A program made the position numbers and the translations under genes. Source: Kitasatospora setae KM-6054 (lineage in GTDB: Bacteria > Actinomycetota > Actinomycetes > Streptomycetales > Streptomycetaceae). Taken from it: 64,000 nucleotides of DNA. Positions 56,582 through 64,000 of this stretch are shown here, one piece after another. The first letter of the stretch is position 1. Each line of letters begins with the position of its first letter. The stretch covers positions 6,847,001-6,911,000 of the forward strand of contig NC_016109.1 of the NCBI RefSeq assembly GCF_000269985.1. Reading direction: 5' to 3'. The notes under the pieces were generated by a model, which was not told the origin of the DNA, made no database searches, and saw only the letters and a program-made list of their open reading frames with translations.

Positions 56582-57511
56582 ATGCGAGCGAGCGAAACCC
56601 AGGCGTCCGGGACGGCGATCCCCGAGGTCCCGTTCACCGCGCCACCCGGCGGACCGGTCGGCGTCGAGGTCATGACCCTCGCCGAACTCCGCGCCCGCCG
56701 GGCCGCCGCGACCGCCCCCGCCGACGACTTCCACCGGCCCCAGCGGCCCGCCTTCCACCACCTGCTCACCCTCGACCGCGGCACCCTGCGGCACACCGTC
56801 GACTTCACCGCGCACACCGTCGAACCCGGCAGCTGGCTCTGGGTCCGCCCCGGACAGGTCCAGCAGTGGGGCGAACTCGGCGACGCCGACGGCACCCTCG
56901 TCCTGTTCGAACCCGGCTTCCCCGACCCCGCGACGGTCGCCGCCGCCCGCCTCGACGACCCCTTCGCCGCCGCCGTCCTGCACACCGCCGGACCCGACCG
57001 CGAAGCCCTCGGACACGCCGTCCGGCACCTCCACCGCGAGTACGCCTCCGGCGCGGACCTCCCCGCCGAGATCCACCACGCCCTGCTCCGCCACCTGCTC
57101 GCCGCGCTCCTGCTCCGCCTCGCCCACCCCGCCGCGCCCTGCGGCAGCGCCGCCACCGAACCCGGCGAGACCTACCGGCGCTTCCGGCACGCCGTCGAAC
57201 ACCACTACACCCGCACCCGCCGCGTCGAGGACTACGCGCGGCTGCTCGGCTACTCCCCGCGCACCCTCTCCCGCGCGACGCTCGCCGCGGCGGGCGTCGG
57301 CGCCAAGGAGTTCGTCGACCGCCGCGTCGTCCTGGAGGCCAAGCGCCTCCTCGCCCACAGCGAGAGCTCCGCCGCCCGGATCGCCGACCACCTCGGCTTC
57401 GCCGACGCCGCGAACTTCGCCAAGTTCTTCCACCAGCGGACGGGGACCACGCCGATCGCGTTCCGCACGGCGGTGCGGGGCACGGCGGCGGCCTCCGGCG
57501 GGGCGGGGTGA
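56582..57511 (+). CDS. AraC family transcriptional regulator (cupin type)
   Basis: About 309 residues. The N-terminal part is a cupin-like domain (PGSWLWVRPGQVQQWGEL), the C-terminal part holds two HTH units, DYARLLGYSPRTLSRATL and ARIADHLGFADAANFAKFF. The start is uncertain: ATG 56582 is given, and GTG 56573 or 56576 are possible. Divergent from the LacI gene with 93 bp between. Confidence 0.82.
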   Translation: MRASETQASGTAIPEVPFTAPPGGPVGVEVMTLAELRARRAAATAPADDFHRPQRPAFHHLLTLDRGTLRHTVDFTAHTVEPGSWLWVRPGQVQQWGELGDADGTLVLFEPGFPDPATVAAARLDDPFAAAVLHTAGPDREALGHAVRHLHREYASGADLPAEIHHALLRHLLAALLLRLAHPAAPCGSAATEPGETYRRFRHAVEHHYTRTRRVEDYARLLGYSPRTLSRATLAAAGVGAKEFVDRRVVLEAKRLLAHSESSAARIADHLGFADAANFAKFFHQRTGTTPIAFRTAVRGTAAASGGAG

Positions 57512-57738
57512 GAGGAGAGGGGGAAGGGACGCCTCCGGCGGGGGAGGAGGGGGAGGGCTTGCGGACGGCGGTGCGGGGGCGCGTCGGGGATGAGTCACCG
57601 TCAGGTTCCGATCCGGTACGGAAATCGGGTGATCGGTGCCGGTTGGGGCGGTGGGCCTCTAGGGTGCGCTGTGAAGGTCTCGTGAGCGATCGCGGGTCCT
57701 CGCTGTTGACGCGGCAAGCGGCCTAGGAGCAAGGAACG

Positions 57739-59460
57739 TTGGAGACTCTCGGCGAGGGTGACCCGCAGGTCGTGGGGCCGTACCGGCTGCTCGGGCGGCT
57801 GGGGGCGGGCGGGATGGGCGAGGTGTTCCTCGGGCGGACGGCGGGCGGGCGGACGGTCGCGGTCAAGACGGTCCGTCAGGAGTTCGCCGGGGACCGGGAG
57901 TTCCGGCAGCGGTTCCGGCAGGAGGTGGCCGCGGCGCGGCGGGTCGGCGGGCGGTGGACCGCGCCGGTGCTGGACGCCGACACCGAGGGCCCGCAGCCCT
58001 GGGTGGCCACCGGCTACGTCGCCGGCCCCTCGCTCTCGGACGCGGTGCGGCAGTTCGGCCCGCTGCCGCCGGTCACCGTGCGCGCCCTGGGCACCGGCCT
58101 GGCCGACGCGCTGGAGGCGGTGCACGCGCTCGGGCTGGTGCACCGGGACGTCAAGCCGTCGAACGTGCTGCTCGCCCTGGACGGCCCCCGGCTGATCGAC
58201 TTCGGCATCGCCCGGGCGCTGGACGCCACCTCGGCGCTGACCCGCTCCGGGTACGTGGTCGGCTCGCCCGGCTTCATGTCGCCCGAGCAGGCCAAGGGGC
58301 GCCCGTCCGGCCCGGCCGGCGACGTGTTCGGGCTCGGCGCGGTGCTCGCCTTCGCCGCCACCGGGCGGGCCCCGTTCGGCGAGCAGGACAGCGCCGCCGG
58401 ACTGCTCTACCGGATCGTCCACGAGGAGCCGGAGCTCGGCGGCCTCGGCGGCGACCTGCTCGACCTGGTGCGCCGCTGCCTGGACAAGGAGCCGGAGCGC
58501 CGGCCGGGCCCCGCCGCCGTCCGCGAGCTGCTGGCCCGCAGCGCCAACGGGGAGACCCGGCTCGGCGAACGCGGCTGGCTGCCCGGCGCGGTCTCCGAGG
58601 AGGTGGCGCGGATGGCCGTCGCGCTGCTCGACCTGGAGTCCCGCCCCGAGGCCCCCGCGCAGCCCCCGCAGGCGCCGCAGGCCCCGGCCGCCCCGCCGAC
58701 CGCGCCCTACCAGGCGCCCACCGCCCCCTACCAGGCGCCCACCGCCCCGTACCAGGCGCCGACCGCGCCCTACCAGGGCCCGAACCCGTACCTGTCGTCG
58801 ACGCCGCCGGGCGCCTACCCGTACCCCGTCCTCGTGCCGCAGCCGCAGCCGCGGCCCGCCAAGCGGAGGGCGGGGCCGCTGGTCGCCGTCGCGGTGGTGG
58901 CGGCGGTGCTCGCGGGGGCGGGGGTGTGGGCCGCGACCAGGGACTCCGGCGGGGAGCGGCGGGCCTCCGGTCCGGACGGCGGTTCGGCGTCCTCGACCGG
59001 GAGGGGCACCGGCGCGGTGGTCCCCGCGACCCCGGCCGGGCACGACAGCAAGAAGCCCGAGGCGTCGCCGTCCCCCTCGCCGTCGCCCTCCCCGTCGGCG
59101 ACGGTGGACCAGGACGCGGTCGTCCCGGAGGTGTTCCTGGGCACCTTCGAAGGGCCGACCAGCGCCCCGGGGAACTCGGTCCGGGTCGTGGTCCGGTTCA
59201 CCATCCACCAGGGCGCGGTCGGCGAGGCGCTGGGCTTCGTCGAGACCGACGGCGGCCTCGGCACCAACCAGGTCGCCTGCACCAACGAGGCGCAGCTGGT
59301 CTCGGCGAGCAGGACCCGGCTGGTCTTCCGCGCCATCCCCGCCAGCGTCAGCGCGGGCTGCACCGCGCTGCCCGGCGACGGGGTGCTGACGCCCAACCGG
59401 GACGGGTCGCTGCACTTCGTCCAGCAGAACTACACGGGTGACCTGCCGCGGAACTCCTGA
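57739..59460 (+). CDS. Membrane-anchored serine/threonine protein kinase (PknB-like)
   Basis: A 573-residue kinase. Gly-loop LGAGGMGEVFLG, catalytic Lys43 in TVAVKTV, HRDVKPSN (Asp137) and DFGIARA are intact. Residues about 320-365 hold four PTAPYQ-type repeats, residues about 379-397 form one membrane helix, and the extracellular part of about 170 residues has a Ser/Pro linker and a small domain with two cysteines. TTG 57739 is the start, with AAGGAA upstream; TTG is rare. It senses an unknown signal. Confidence 0.9.
   Translation: METLGEGDPQVVGPYRLLGRLGAGGMGEVFLGRTAGGRTVAVKTVRQEFAGDREFRQRFRQEVAAARRVGGRWTAPVLDADTEGPQPWVATGYVAGPSLSDAVRQFGPLPPVTVRALGTGLADALEAVHALGLVHRDVKPSNVLLALDGPRLIDFGIARALDATSALTRSGYVVGSPGFMSPEQAKGRPSGPAGDVFGLGAVLAFAATGRAPFGEQDSAAGLLYRIVHEEPELGGLGGDLLDLVRRCLDKEPERRPGPAAVRELLARSANGETRLGERGWLPGAVSEEVARMAVALLDLESRPEAPAQPPQAPQAPAAPPTAPYQAPTAPYQAPTAPYQAPTAPYQGPNPYLSSTPPGAYPYPVLVPQPQPRPAKRRAGPLVAVAVVAAVLAGAGVWAATRDSGGERRASGPDGGSASSTGRGTGAVVPATPAGHDSKKPEASPSPSPSPSPSATVDQDAVVPEVFLGTFEGPTSAPGNSVRVVVRFTIHQGAVGEALGFVETDGGLGTNQVACTNEAQLVSASRTRLVFRAIPASVSAGCTALPGDGVLTPNRDGSLHFVQQNYTGDLPRNS
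58692..58776 (+). repeat. Tandem PTAPYQA coding repeat in the kinase gene
   Basis: Four near-identical 21-bp units encode the linker between the kinase domain and the membrane helix. Copy number is likely variable between strains. Confidence 0.75.
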
Positions 59461-59469
59461 CGGGCCCGC

Positions 59470-60666
59470 TCACAGGGCGGACCAGGTGGGGGAGGTGACG
59501 ACGGCGGTGAGCTGGTCGACGGTGAGCACGGGGTCGCCGGCGCGCTGGCCGGCGGTGCCGGAGCCCCAGAGGCGGACGCCGACCAGGGTGCCGTCGGGGA
59601 GCAGGGCGTCCGCGACGGTGCCGCCGCCGAACGGGTCGAGGGACTCGGTCAGCACGGTGCTGCTGACCAGGGTGCCGTCGGCGAGGCGGTTGACGCTGCG
59701 GTGGGCGGCCCGGAAGGACAGCTCCGGGTCGGCCGGGTAGCTGCGGCGCCAGCCGGGGACGACGGTCAGCACGAGGGGGCTGGTCCGGCCGTCGACGGTG
59801 AGGTCGACCCGGAGGCGGCCGGGGAGGTCGGTGGAGGTGTGCGCGGTGCCCGGCTGCAGGCCGCCGAGCAGCGGGGTGAGGGCGGCGAGCATCCGGTCGG
59901 CGGCCGGCGCCGGACGGGCCGGCGGACGCGAGGGGGCGGTGCCCAGCGGGCCGAACACCGACTGCCACTGGGGAGCGGTCGCGATCTCGGTCAACTTCGC
60001 CCGGTCCAGCGGGAGTTCCTGCCCGGTGCGGTCCCCGTCGGCCTCCTGCACCTGGACCTGCCGCCCGTCCGGCCGGGTGTACGCCACGAACAGACTGCGG
60101 GGGCCCGCGCCGTCTCCGCCGTAGCCGCTGGTCAGCAGCCGGGAGCCGTCCGGCCGGGTGGCCGGCTCGCAGGTGGCGCCGCCGGGCGTGATCGGCTCGT
60201 AGCACAGCAGCCGCTGCTCGTCGCCGCCGACCGGGGTCGCCACCAGGTCGACGAAGACCAGGAGTTGGGCCTTGCGGCCGTTCCCGGCGGTGTACTCCAG
60301 GTACGCCTGCGGGAGCCGGCCGGGGTCGCCCGGGTCGGGGGCGCGGCCCCGCCCGTCGCGGACGGTGCCGTCCTGGGGCAGCAGCGAGACCAGGGTGTCC
60401 AGCATGAACGCGTCGTCGACCCGCGGCGGGCTCGCGGCGGGCACCGGGTCGTGGGACGCCCGGTCGGGCAGCAGGGTGGGGACGAGGACGGCGGCGGCGA
60501 CCAGGGCGACGGCCGAGGCGACGCCGCCGCGGCGGCGCAGGACGCGGCGGCGGCCGCGCCGCTCGGCGCCCAGCGCGAACTCGTCGACGGGCACCAGCGG
60601 CGCCAGTTCGGCACCGGCCCGCAGCGCGCGGGCGAAGTCTTCTTCGGAGGGCGAGGGCGAGGGCAT
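59470..60666 (-). CDS. Membrane protein, likely regulator partner of the ECF sigma factor
   Basis: A 398-residue protein. The N-terminal 45 residues are cytosolic, a membrane helix follows (GGVASAVALVAAAVLVPTLL), and the rest is extracellular with two cysteines. It starts 71 bp after the SigE-family sigma gene on the same strand, so an anti-sigma or sensor role is likely, though the cytosolic part shows no zinc anti-sigma motif. ATG 60666. The family is not recognised. Confidence 0.68.
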   Translation of the reverse strand: MPSPSPSEEDFARALRAGAELAPLVPVDEFALGAERRGRRRVLRRRGGVASAVALVAAAVLVPTLLPDRASHDPVPAASPPRVDDAFMLDTLVSLLPQDGTVRDGRGRAPDPGDPGRLPQAYLEYTAGNGRKAQLLVFVDLVATPVGGDEQRLLCYEPITPGGATCEPATRPDGSRLLTSGYGGDGAGPRSLFVAYTRPDGRQVQVQEADGDRTGQELPLDRAKLTEIATAPQWQSVFGPLGTAPSRPPARPAPAADRMLAALTPLLGGLQPGTAHTSTDLPGRLRVDLTVDGRTSPLVLTVVPGWRRSYPADPELSFRAAHRSVNRLADGTLVSSTVLTESLDPFGGGTVADALLPDGTLVGVRLWGSGTAGQRAGDPVLTVDQLTAVVTSPTWSAL

Positions 60667-60737
60667 GGCAGGGCTCCAGGGCTCCGTGGCGTGGCGTCGG
60701 GCGAGGGGGTGCGGGCGAGGGGGTGCGGGCGCGCGGG

Positions 60738-61265
60738 TCAGGGCTGGGCGAGGTCGGCGAGCTGGTCGCCGAGCCGGGTGCGCAGCCGTGCCAGGGCCCG
60801 GGAGGCGCGGGAGCGGACGGCGCTGGGGGTGGTCCGCAGCGCGGTGGCGGTCTCCTCGACGCCGAGGTCCTCCCAGTACCGCAGGATGAGCACGGCCCGG
60901 TCCTGCTGCGGGAGTTCGGCGAGCGCGTCGAGCAGCGCGATCCGCAGCGCCGGGTCGGGGCCGGGCGCGGGCGTCTCGGCGAAGGTGTCGGTGACGTGCT
61001 CGCCGCTGCTGCGCCGGCGCCGGTGGCTGAGGAAGGTGTTGACCAGGACGGTGCGGGCGTACCCGGCCGGGTTCTCCATCCGGGAGACCCGGCGCCAGCT
61101 GCCGTACAGCTTGCCGAGCGCCTCCTGGGCGAGGTCCTCGGCCAGGTGGGCGTCGCCGCCGGTCAGGAGGTACGCGGTGCGCACCAGGTGGCGGGCGCGG
61201 GCGGCGGCGAAGTCCCGGAACTCCGGGGTGCCGCCGTCGGTGCCGCTTCTCGTCGGGCTGTCCAT
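60738..61265 (-). CDS. SigE-family RNA polymerase ECF sigma factor
   Basis: A 175-residue ECF sigma factor: region 2 (FAAARARHLVRTAYLLTGG, DLAQEALGKLYGSW) and region 4 (LPQQDRAVLILRYWEDLGVE, ETATALRTTPSAVRSRASRAL). ATG 61265. Followed by the membrane partner. Confidence 0.9.
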   Translation of the reverse strand: MDSPTRSGTDGGTPEFRDFAAARARHLVRTAYLLTGGDAHLAEDLAQEALGKLYGSWRRVSRMENPAGYARTVLVNTFLSHRRRRSSGEHVTDTFAETPAPGPDPALRIALLDALAELPQQDRAVLILRYWEDLGVEETATALRTTPSAVRSRASRALARLRTRLGDQLADLAQP

Positions 61266-61375
61266 GCCCCTCTAACGCGGCGGGCCGGGCTTCCTGTCGC
61301 ACCATCGGCTGAGCAGGTGTCGGCGTGTCGGGCCGTCGGGATGAGCAAAGGGGGACGAAGTGTGACGATGCGGAG

Positions 61376-63439
61376 GTGACCACCTCCAGCGAAGCCAGCC
61401 AGGCAGCCCCGCCGGTCCTCGACCGGCGGCAGCGGAACGTCGTCTTCGGCACCATCATGCTGGGCATGCTGCTGGCCGCCCTCGACCAGACCATCGTCGG
61501 CACCGCGCTGCCCACCATCGTGGCCGACCTGGGCGGGGCGTCCCACATGTCCTGGGTGGTGACGTCCTACCTGCTCGCGGAGACCGTCACCACGGCGCTG
61601 GTCGGCAAGATGGGCGACCTGTTCGGCCGCAAGGTGGTCTTCCAGGTCTCCGCGATCATCTTCATCACCGGCTCCTTCCTGTGCGGCCTGTCCACCAACA
61701 TGCTGCTGCTGATCATCTGGCGGGCCGTCCAGGGCATCGGCGCCGGCGGCCTGATGGTCACCTCGATGGCGCTGATCGCCGACGTCATCCCGCTCCGCGA
61801 ACGCGGCAAGTACCAGGGCGCGATCGGCGCGGTCTTCGGCGTCTCCACGGTGATCGGCCCGCTGCTCGGCGGGCTCTTCACCGACCACCTGTCCTGGCGC
61901 TGGGCGTTCTACGTGAACGTGCCGATCGCCGTCCTGGTGGTGATCGCCGCGGCCCGGAACATCCCGGTGGTCAAGTCCGCGTCCCGCCCGGTCATCGACT
62001 ACCTGGGCATCACGCTGGTCGCGATCGGCGCCAGCGCCCTGATCCTGGCCACCAGTTGGGGCGGCAACGAGTACGCCTGGAACTCGGCCGTGATCATCGG
62101 CCTGTTCGCGGCCGGCATCGTCGCGCTCGCCCTGTTCTGCTGGGTGGAGACCCGGGCCGCCGAACCGACCCTGCCGATGCGGCTGTTCCGCAACCAGGTC
62201 TTCACGGTCTGCTCGATCCTCAGCTTCATCGTCGGCTTCGCGATGCTCGGCGCGCTGACCTTCCTGCCGACCTTCCTGCAGTACGTCGACGGCGACTCGG
62301 CGACCGTCTCCGGCGTCCGCACCCTGCCCATGGTGCTCGGCCTGCTGATCGCCTCGATCTTCTCCGGCAACGTGGTCTCCAAGACCGGCAAGTACCGGAT
62401 CTTCCCGATCGTCGGCTCGGTGGTGATGGGCGTCGGCCTGTACCTGCTCTCGCTGCTGGACGTCGGCACCAGCGCCTGGCTCGCCAGCCTCTACATGTTC
62501 GTGCTCGGCGTCGGCATCGGCCTGTCCATGCAGGTGCTCACCATCGCCGTGCAGAACACCGTCGACTACTCGGACCTGGGCACCGCCACCTCCGGCGTCA
62601 CCTTCTTCCGCACCCTCGGCTCCTCGTTCGGCACCGCCGTCTTCGGCACCATCTACACCAACGCGCTGAAGACCAACCTGACCGGGGCCGTCACCCGGGC
62701 CGCCCAGGCCACCGGCGCCGACCCGCAGCAGCTCGCCGGCGCCGCGCAGAGCCCGCACGGCGTCCACGAACTGCCGCCCGAGCAGGCCGCGCCGATCGTC
62801 CAGGCGTACGCCGACTCGCTGCACACCGTCTTCCTGTGGACCGTCCCGGTCGCGCTGGTCGGCTTCGTGGTCGCGCTCTTCCTCAAGCAGGTCAAGCTGC
62901 GCGACACCGCCCGGGCCAACTCCTCCGACATGGGCGAAGGCTTCGCCCAGCCGTCCTCCGGCGACTCGGAGCGGCTGCTCGAACTCTCGGTCGCCCGACT
63001 GCTCGGCCGGGTCGACCTGGGCACCGCCCGACAGGTCATCCACTCCTCCGGCACCCGGCTGGACGTGGCCGGCGCCTGGGCCGTCATGCAGGTCGAACTG
63101 TTCACCCGCACCGTCGGCCACGCCAGCCTCAACCTGATCGCCGCCCGCCGCCGGATCCCCCCGGAGGTCCTGCAGCCGGTGTTCGACCGGATGGCCGCCG
63201 AAGGCTTCCTCGACGCCCACAACGGCTTCTACCAGCACACCGAGGCCGGCGAGCGGGAAGCCCGGACGATCACCCGCGCCTGGTCCGAATGGCTCAACCG
63301 GCGCCTGGAGGAGGACCGCGGCCGCCCGCGCAGCGCCGAACTGCGCGCCGCCGCCGACACCATCGCCAAGCGCCTCCTCGCCGAGGACCTCGCCGAGGGG
63401 ATCCCCGAGAAGGGCGGCCTGCTGGCCGGCCGGCGCTGA
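61376..63439 (+). CDS. DHA2-type MFS drug transporter with C-terminal winged-helix-like domain
   Basis: A 687-residue protein. Residues about 20-510 form 14 transmembrane helices of the DHA2 family: LDQTIVGTALPTIVADLGG (motif D-like), GKMGDLFGRKVVF (motif A), RAVQGIGAGGLM and motif C GAVFGVSTVIGPLLGG. The C-terminal 150 residues are cytosolic and resemble a winged-helix regulator (RRRIPPEVLQPVFDRMAAEGFLDAHNG, then TEAGEREARTI). Start taken as GTG 61376; earlier GTG 61325 is possible. Likely exports drugs or a natural product. Confidence 0.85.
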   Translation: MTTSSEASQAAPPVLDRRQRNVVFGTIMLGMLLAALDQTIVGTALPTIVADLGGASHMSWVVTSYLLAETVTTALVGKMGDLFGRKVVFQVSAIIFITGSFLCGLSTNMLLLIIWRAVQGIGAGGLMVTSMALIADVIPLRERGKYQGAIGAVFGVSTVIGPLLGGLFTDHLSWRWAFYVNVPIAVLVVIAAARNIPVVKSASRPVIDYLGITLVAIGASALILATSWGGNEYAWNSAVIIGLFAAGIVALALFCWVETRAAEPTLPMRLFRNQVFTVCSILSFIVGFAMLGALTFLPTFLQYVDGDSATVSGVRTLPMVLGLLIASIFSGNVVSKTGKYRIFPIVGSVVMGVGLYLLSLLDVGTSAWLASLYMFVLGVGIGLSMQVLTIAVQNTVDYSDLGTATSGVTFFRTLGSSFGTAVFGTIYTNALKTNLTGAVTRAAQATGADPQQLAGAAQSPHGVHELPPEQAAPIVQAYADSLHTVFLWTVPVALVGFVVALFLKQVKLRDTARANSSDMGEGFAQPSSGDSERLLELSVARLLGRVDLGTARQVIHSSGTRLDVAGAWAVMQVELFTRTVGHASLNLIAARRRIPPEVLQPVFDRMAAEGFLDAHNGFYQHTEAGEREARTITRAWSEWLNRRLEEDRGRPRSAELRAAADTIAKRLLAEDLAEGIPEKGGLLAGRR

Positions 63440-63527
63440 ACCCGCCCGGTCCCGTCCTGTCCCCGTCCCGTCCTGCCCCGTCCCGCATCTTCCGCGCGGG
63501 GCGGGGCATCCGGTCTAGGTGCCGCCC

Positions 63528-64000
63528 ATGCTCCTGTACGCCCTCGGGTCCGTCTTCCTGCTGCTGTTCGGCGTCGGCATGCTGCGCGACCGGCGCCGCT
63601 TCGGCAACGCCGTCTGCCTCGGGCTGGCCGTCGCGCTGTTCACCCTCGCGCTGCTCGCCACCCTGCACCGGGCCGACTCGGTCGCCGCCGAGGCGCTGCT
63701 GATCGTGCTGGTGCTCGTCCCCGCGCTGGGCAGCCTGGTCCTGGCCGGGCTGCTGATCACCAACGGCCTGCGGATGGTCCGCAAGGAGGGCCGCCGGCCC
63801 GCCAACCTGCTCGCCCTGCTCTGCGGGCTCGGCATCCTGCTGGTCGTCGCCCTGCTGCTGGCCGCCACCCGGGCCGACTCGCCGACCCTGGTGACGGTCG
63901 CCCGCACCGTCTTCGCGGTCGCCTGCTACCTGTCGTTCCTGTTCGCCTGCTTCGTCGGCTACGCCTACCTGTACGGCCGGCTGATCCCCCGCGAGGACGT
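63528..64000 (+). CDS. YdcF-like membrane protein, N-terminal part
   Basis: 157 residues up to the right edge. About four membrane helices (YALGSVFLLLFGVGML, LGLAVALFTLALLATL, LIVLVLVPALGSLVLAGLLI, LLALLCGLGILLVVALLLAA) lead to AYLYGRLIPRED, a pattern that in actinobacteria precedes the YdcF/DUF218 domain. The domain itself is outside the window. ATG 63528, possibly leaderless. Confidence 0.65.
   Translation, partial: MLLYALGSVFLLLFGVGMLRDRRRFGNAVCLGLAVALFTLALLATLHRADSVAAEALLIVLVLVPALGSLVLAGLLITNGLRMVRKEGRRPANLLALLCGLGILLVVALLLAATRADSPTLVTVARTVFAVACYLSFLFACFVGYAYLYGRLIPRED

Overview
The window is very GC-rich, with near-saturated G/C at third codon positions, many GTG starts and apparently leaderless genes. 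Gene content (M56/BlaI pair, CelD-type GNAT, SigE-family ECF sigma factor, LppU-like protein, LLM/FMN-reductase duo, DUF2252, DUF3224, DUF6193-like) fits the chromosome of a streptomycete, Streptomyces or Kitasatospora. This is inferred from the sequence alone; no rRNA or tRNA gene was seen to fix the genus. About 59 genes can be supported, two of them cut by the window edges (1-164 and 63528-64000). Most of the long competing open frames on the opposite strands are GC-driven shadows.

Layout. 0.4-5.5 kb: sugar metabolism: phosphoglucomutase, galT, convergent galK, and a DeoR-type regulator divergent from galK. galT and galK carry matching direct-repeat operator candidates. 5.5-7.5 kb: histidine kinase and NarL-type response regulator. 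7.5-10.2 kb: two glycosyltransferases, one soluble GT4 and one membrane mannosyltransferase-like. 10.3-17.2 kb: AraC regulator, LppU-like membrane protein, secreted intradiol dioxygenase with a chitin-binding-type module, CutA, a serpin, a DUF6193-like protein, a signal-peptidase homologue lacking both catalytic residues, and a DUF3224 protein. 17.2-21.0 kb: PLP enzyme, then an NlpC/P60 cell-wall hydrolase divergent from a BlaI repressor and M56 peptidase, with a BlaI-like palindrome between them. 21.1-26.1 kb: VOC protein, a transporter fused to a SpoIIE phosphatase, a tandem repeat of 75-82 bp units, a methyltransferase and a DUF421 protein. 26.3-28.3 kb: APC/KimA-like transporter.

28.6-35.3 kb is the most striking part. 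A full-length Pls/PosA-type synthetase (adenylation domain, carrier domain, three membrane-separated C-terminal domains; the family that makes epsilon-poly-L-lysine and related cationic homopolymers) is followed by an M1 zinc metallopeptidase, which overlaps a dihydrolipoyl dehydrogenase by 4 bp. The binding-pocket residues read from the adenylation domain (D A E S I G T V V K) resemble lysine-activating domains. The simplest reading is a cationic isopeptide polymer and an adjacent peptidase that could trim or degrade it; the peptidase part is inference.

35.4-47.6 kb: DUF2252 protein, three small stress-type proteins (acidic peptide, PRC-barrel/DUF2382, 55-residue membrane peptide), a repetitive protein of unknown function, a ClpC-like AAA+ unfoldase, a polysaccharide deacetylase paired with a CelD-like GNAT protein, YchJ-like and DUF1269-like proteins, an S4 RNA-binding protein, and a 2,4-dienoyl-CoA reductase-type flavoenzyme behind a perfect palindrome. 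47.7-54.8 kb: PH-like membrane protein, PadR regulator, flavin monooxygenase/FMN reductase pair, small GNAT, DUF1028, a threefold-repeat beta-trefoil-like protein, and a Cys/Met-type PLP lyase divergent from an Lrp regulator whose start codon sits in a palindrome arm. 54.8-64 kb: RsbW-like ATPase, divergent LacI and AraC regulators, Ser/Thr kinase, SigE-family sigma factor with a likely membrane partner, a DHA2 exporter with a C-terminal winged-helix-like domain, and a truncated YdcF-like membrane protein.
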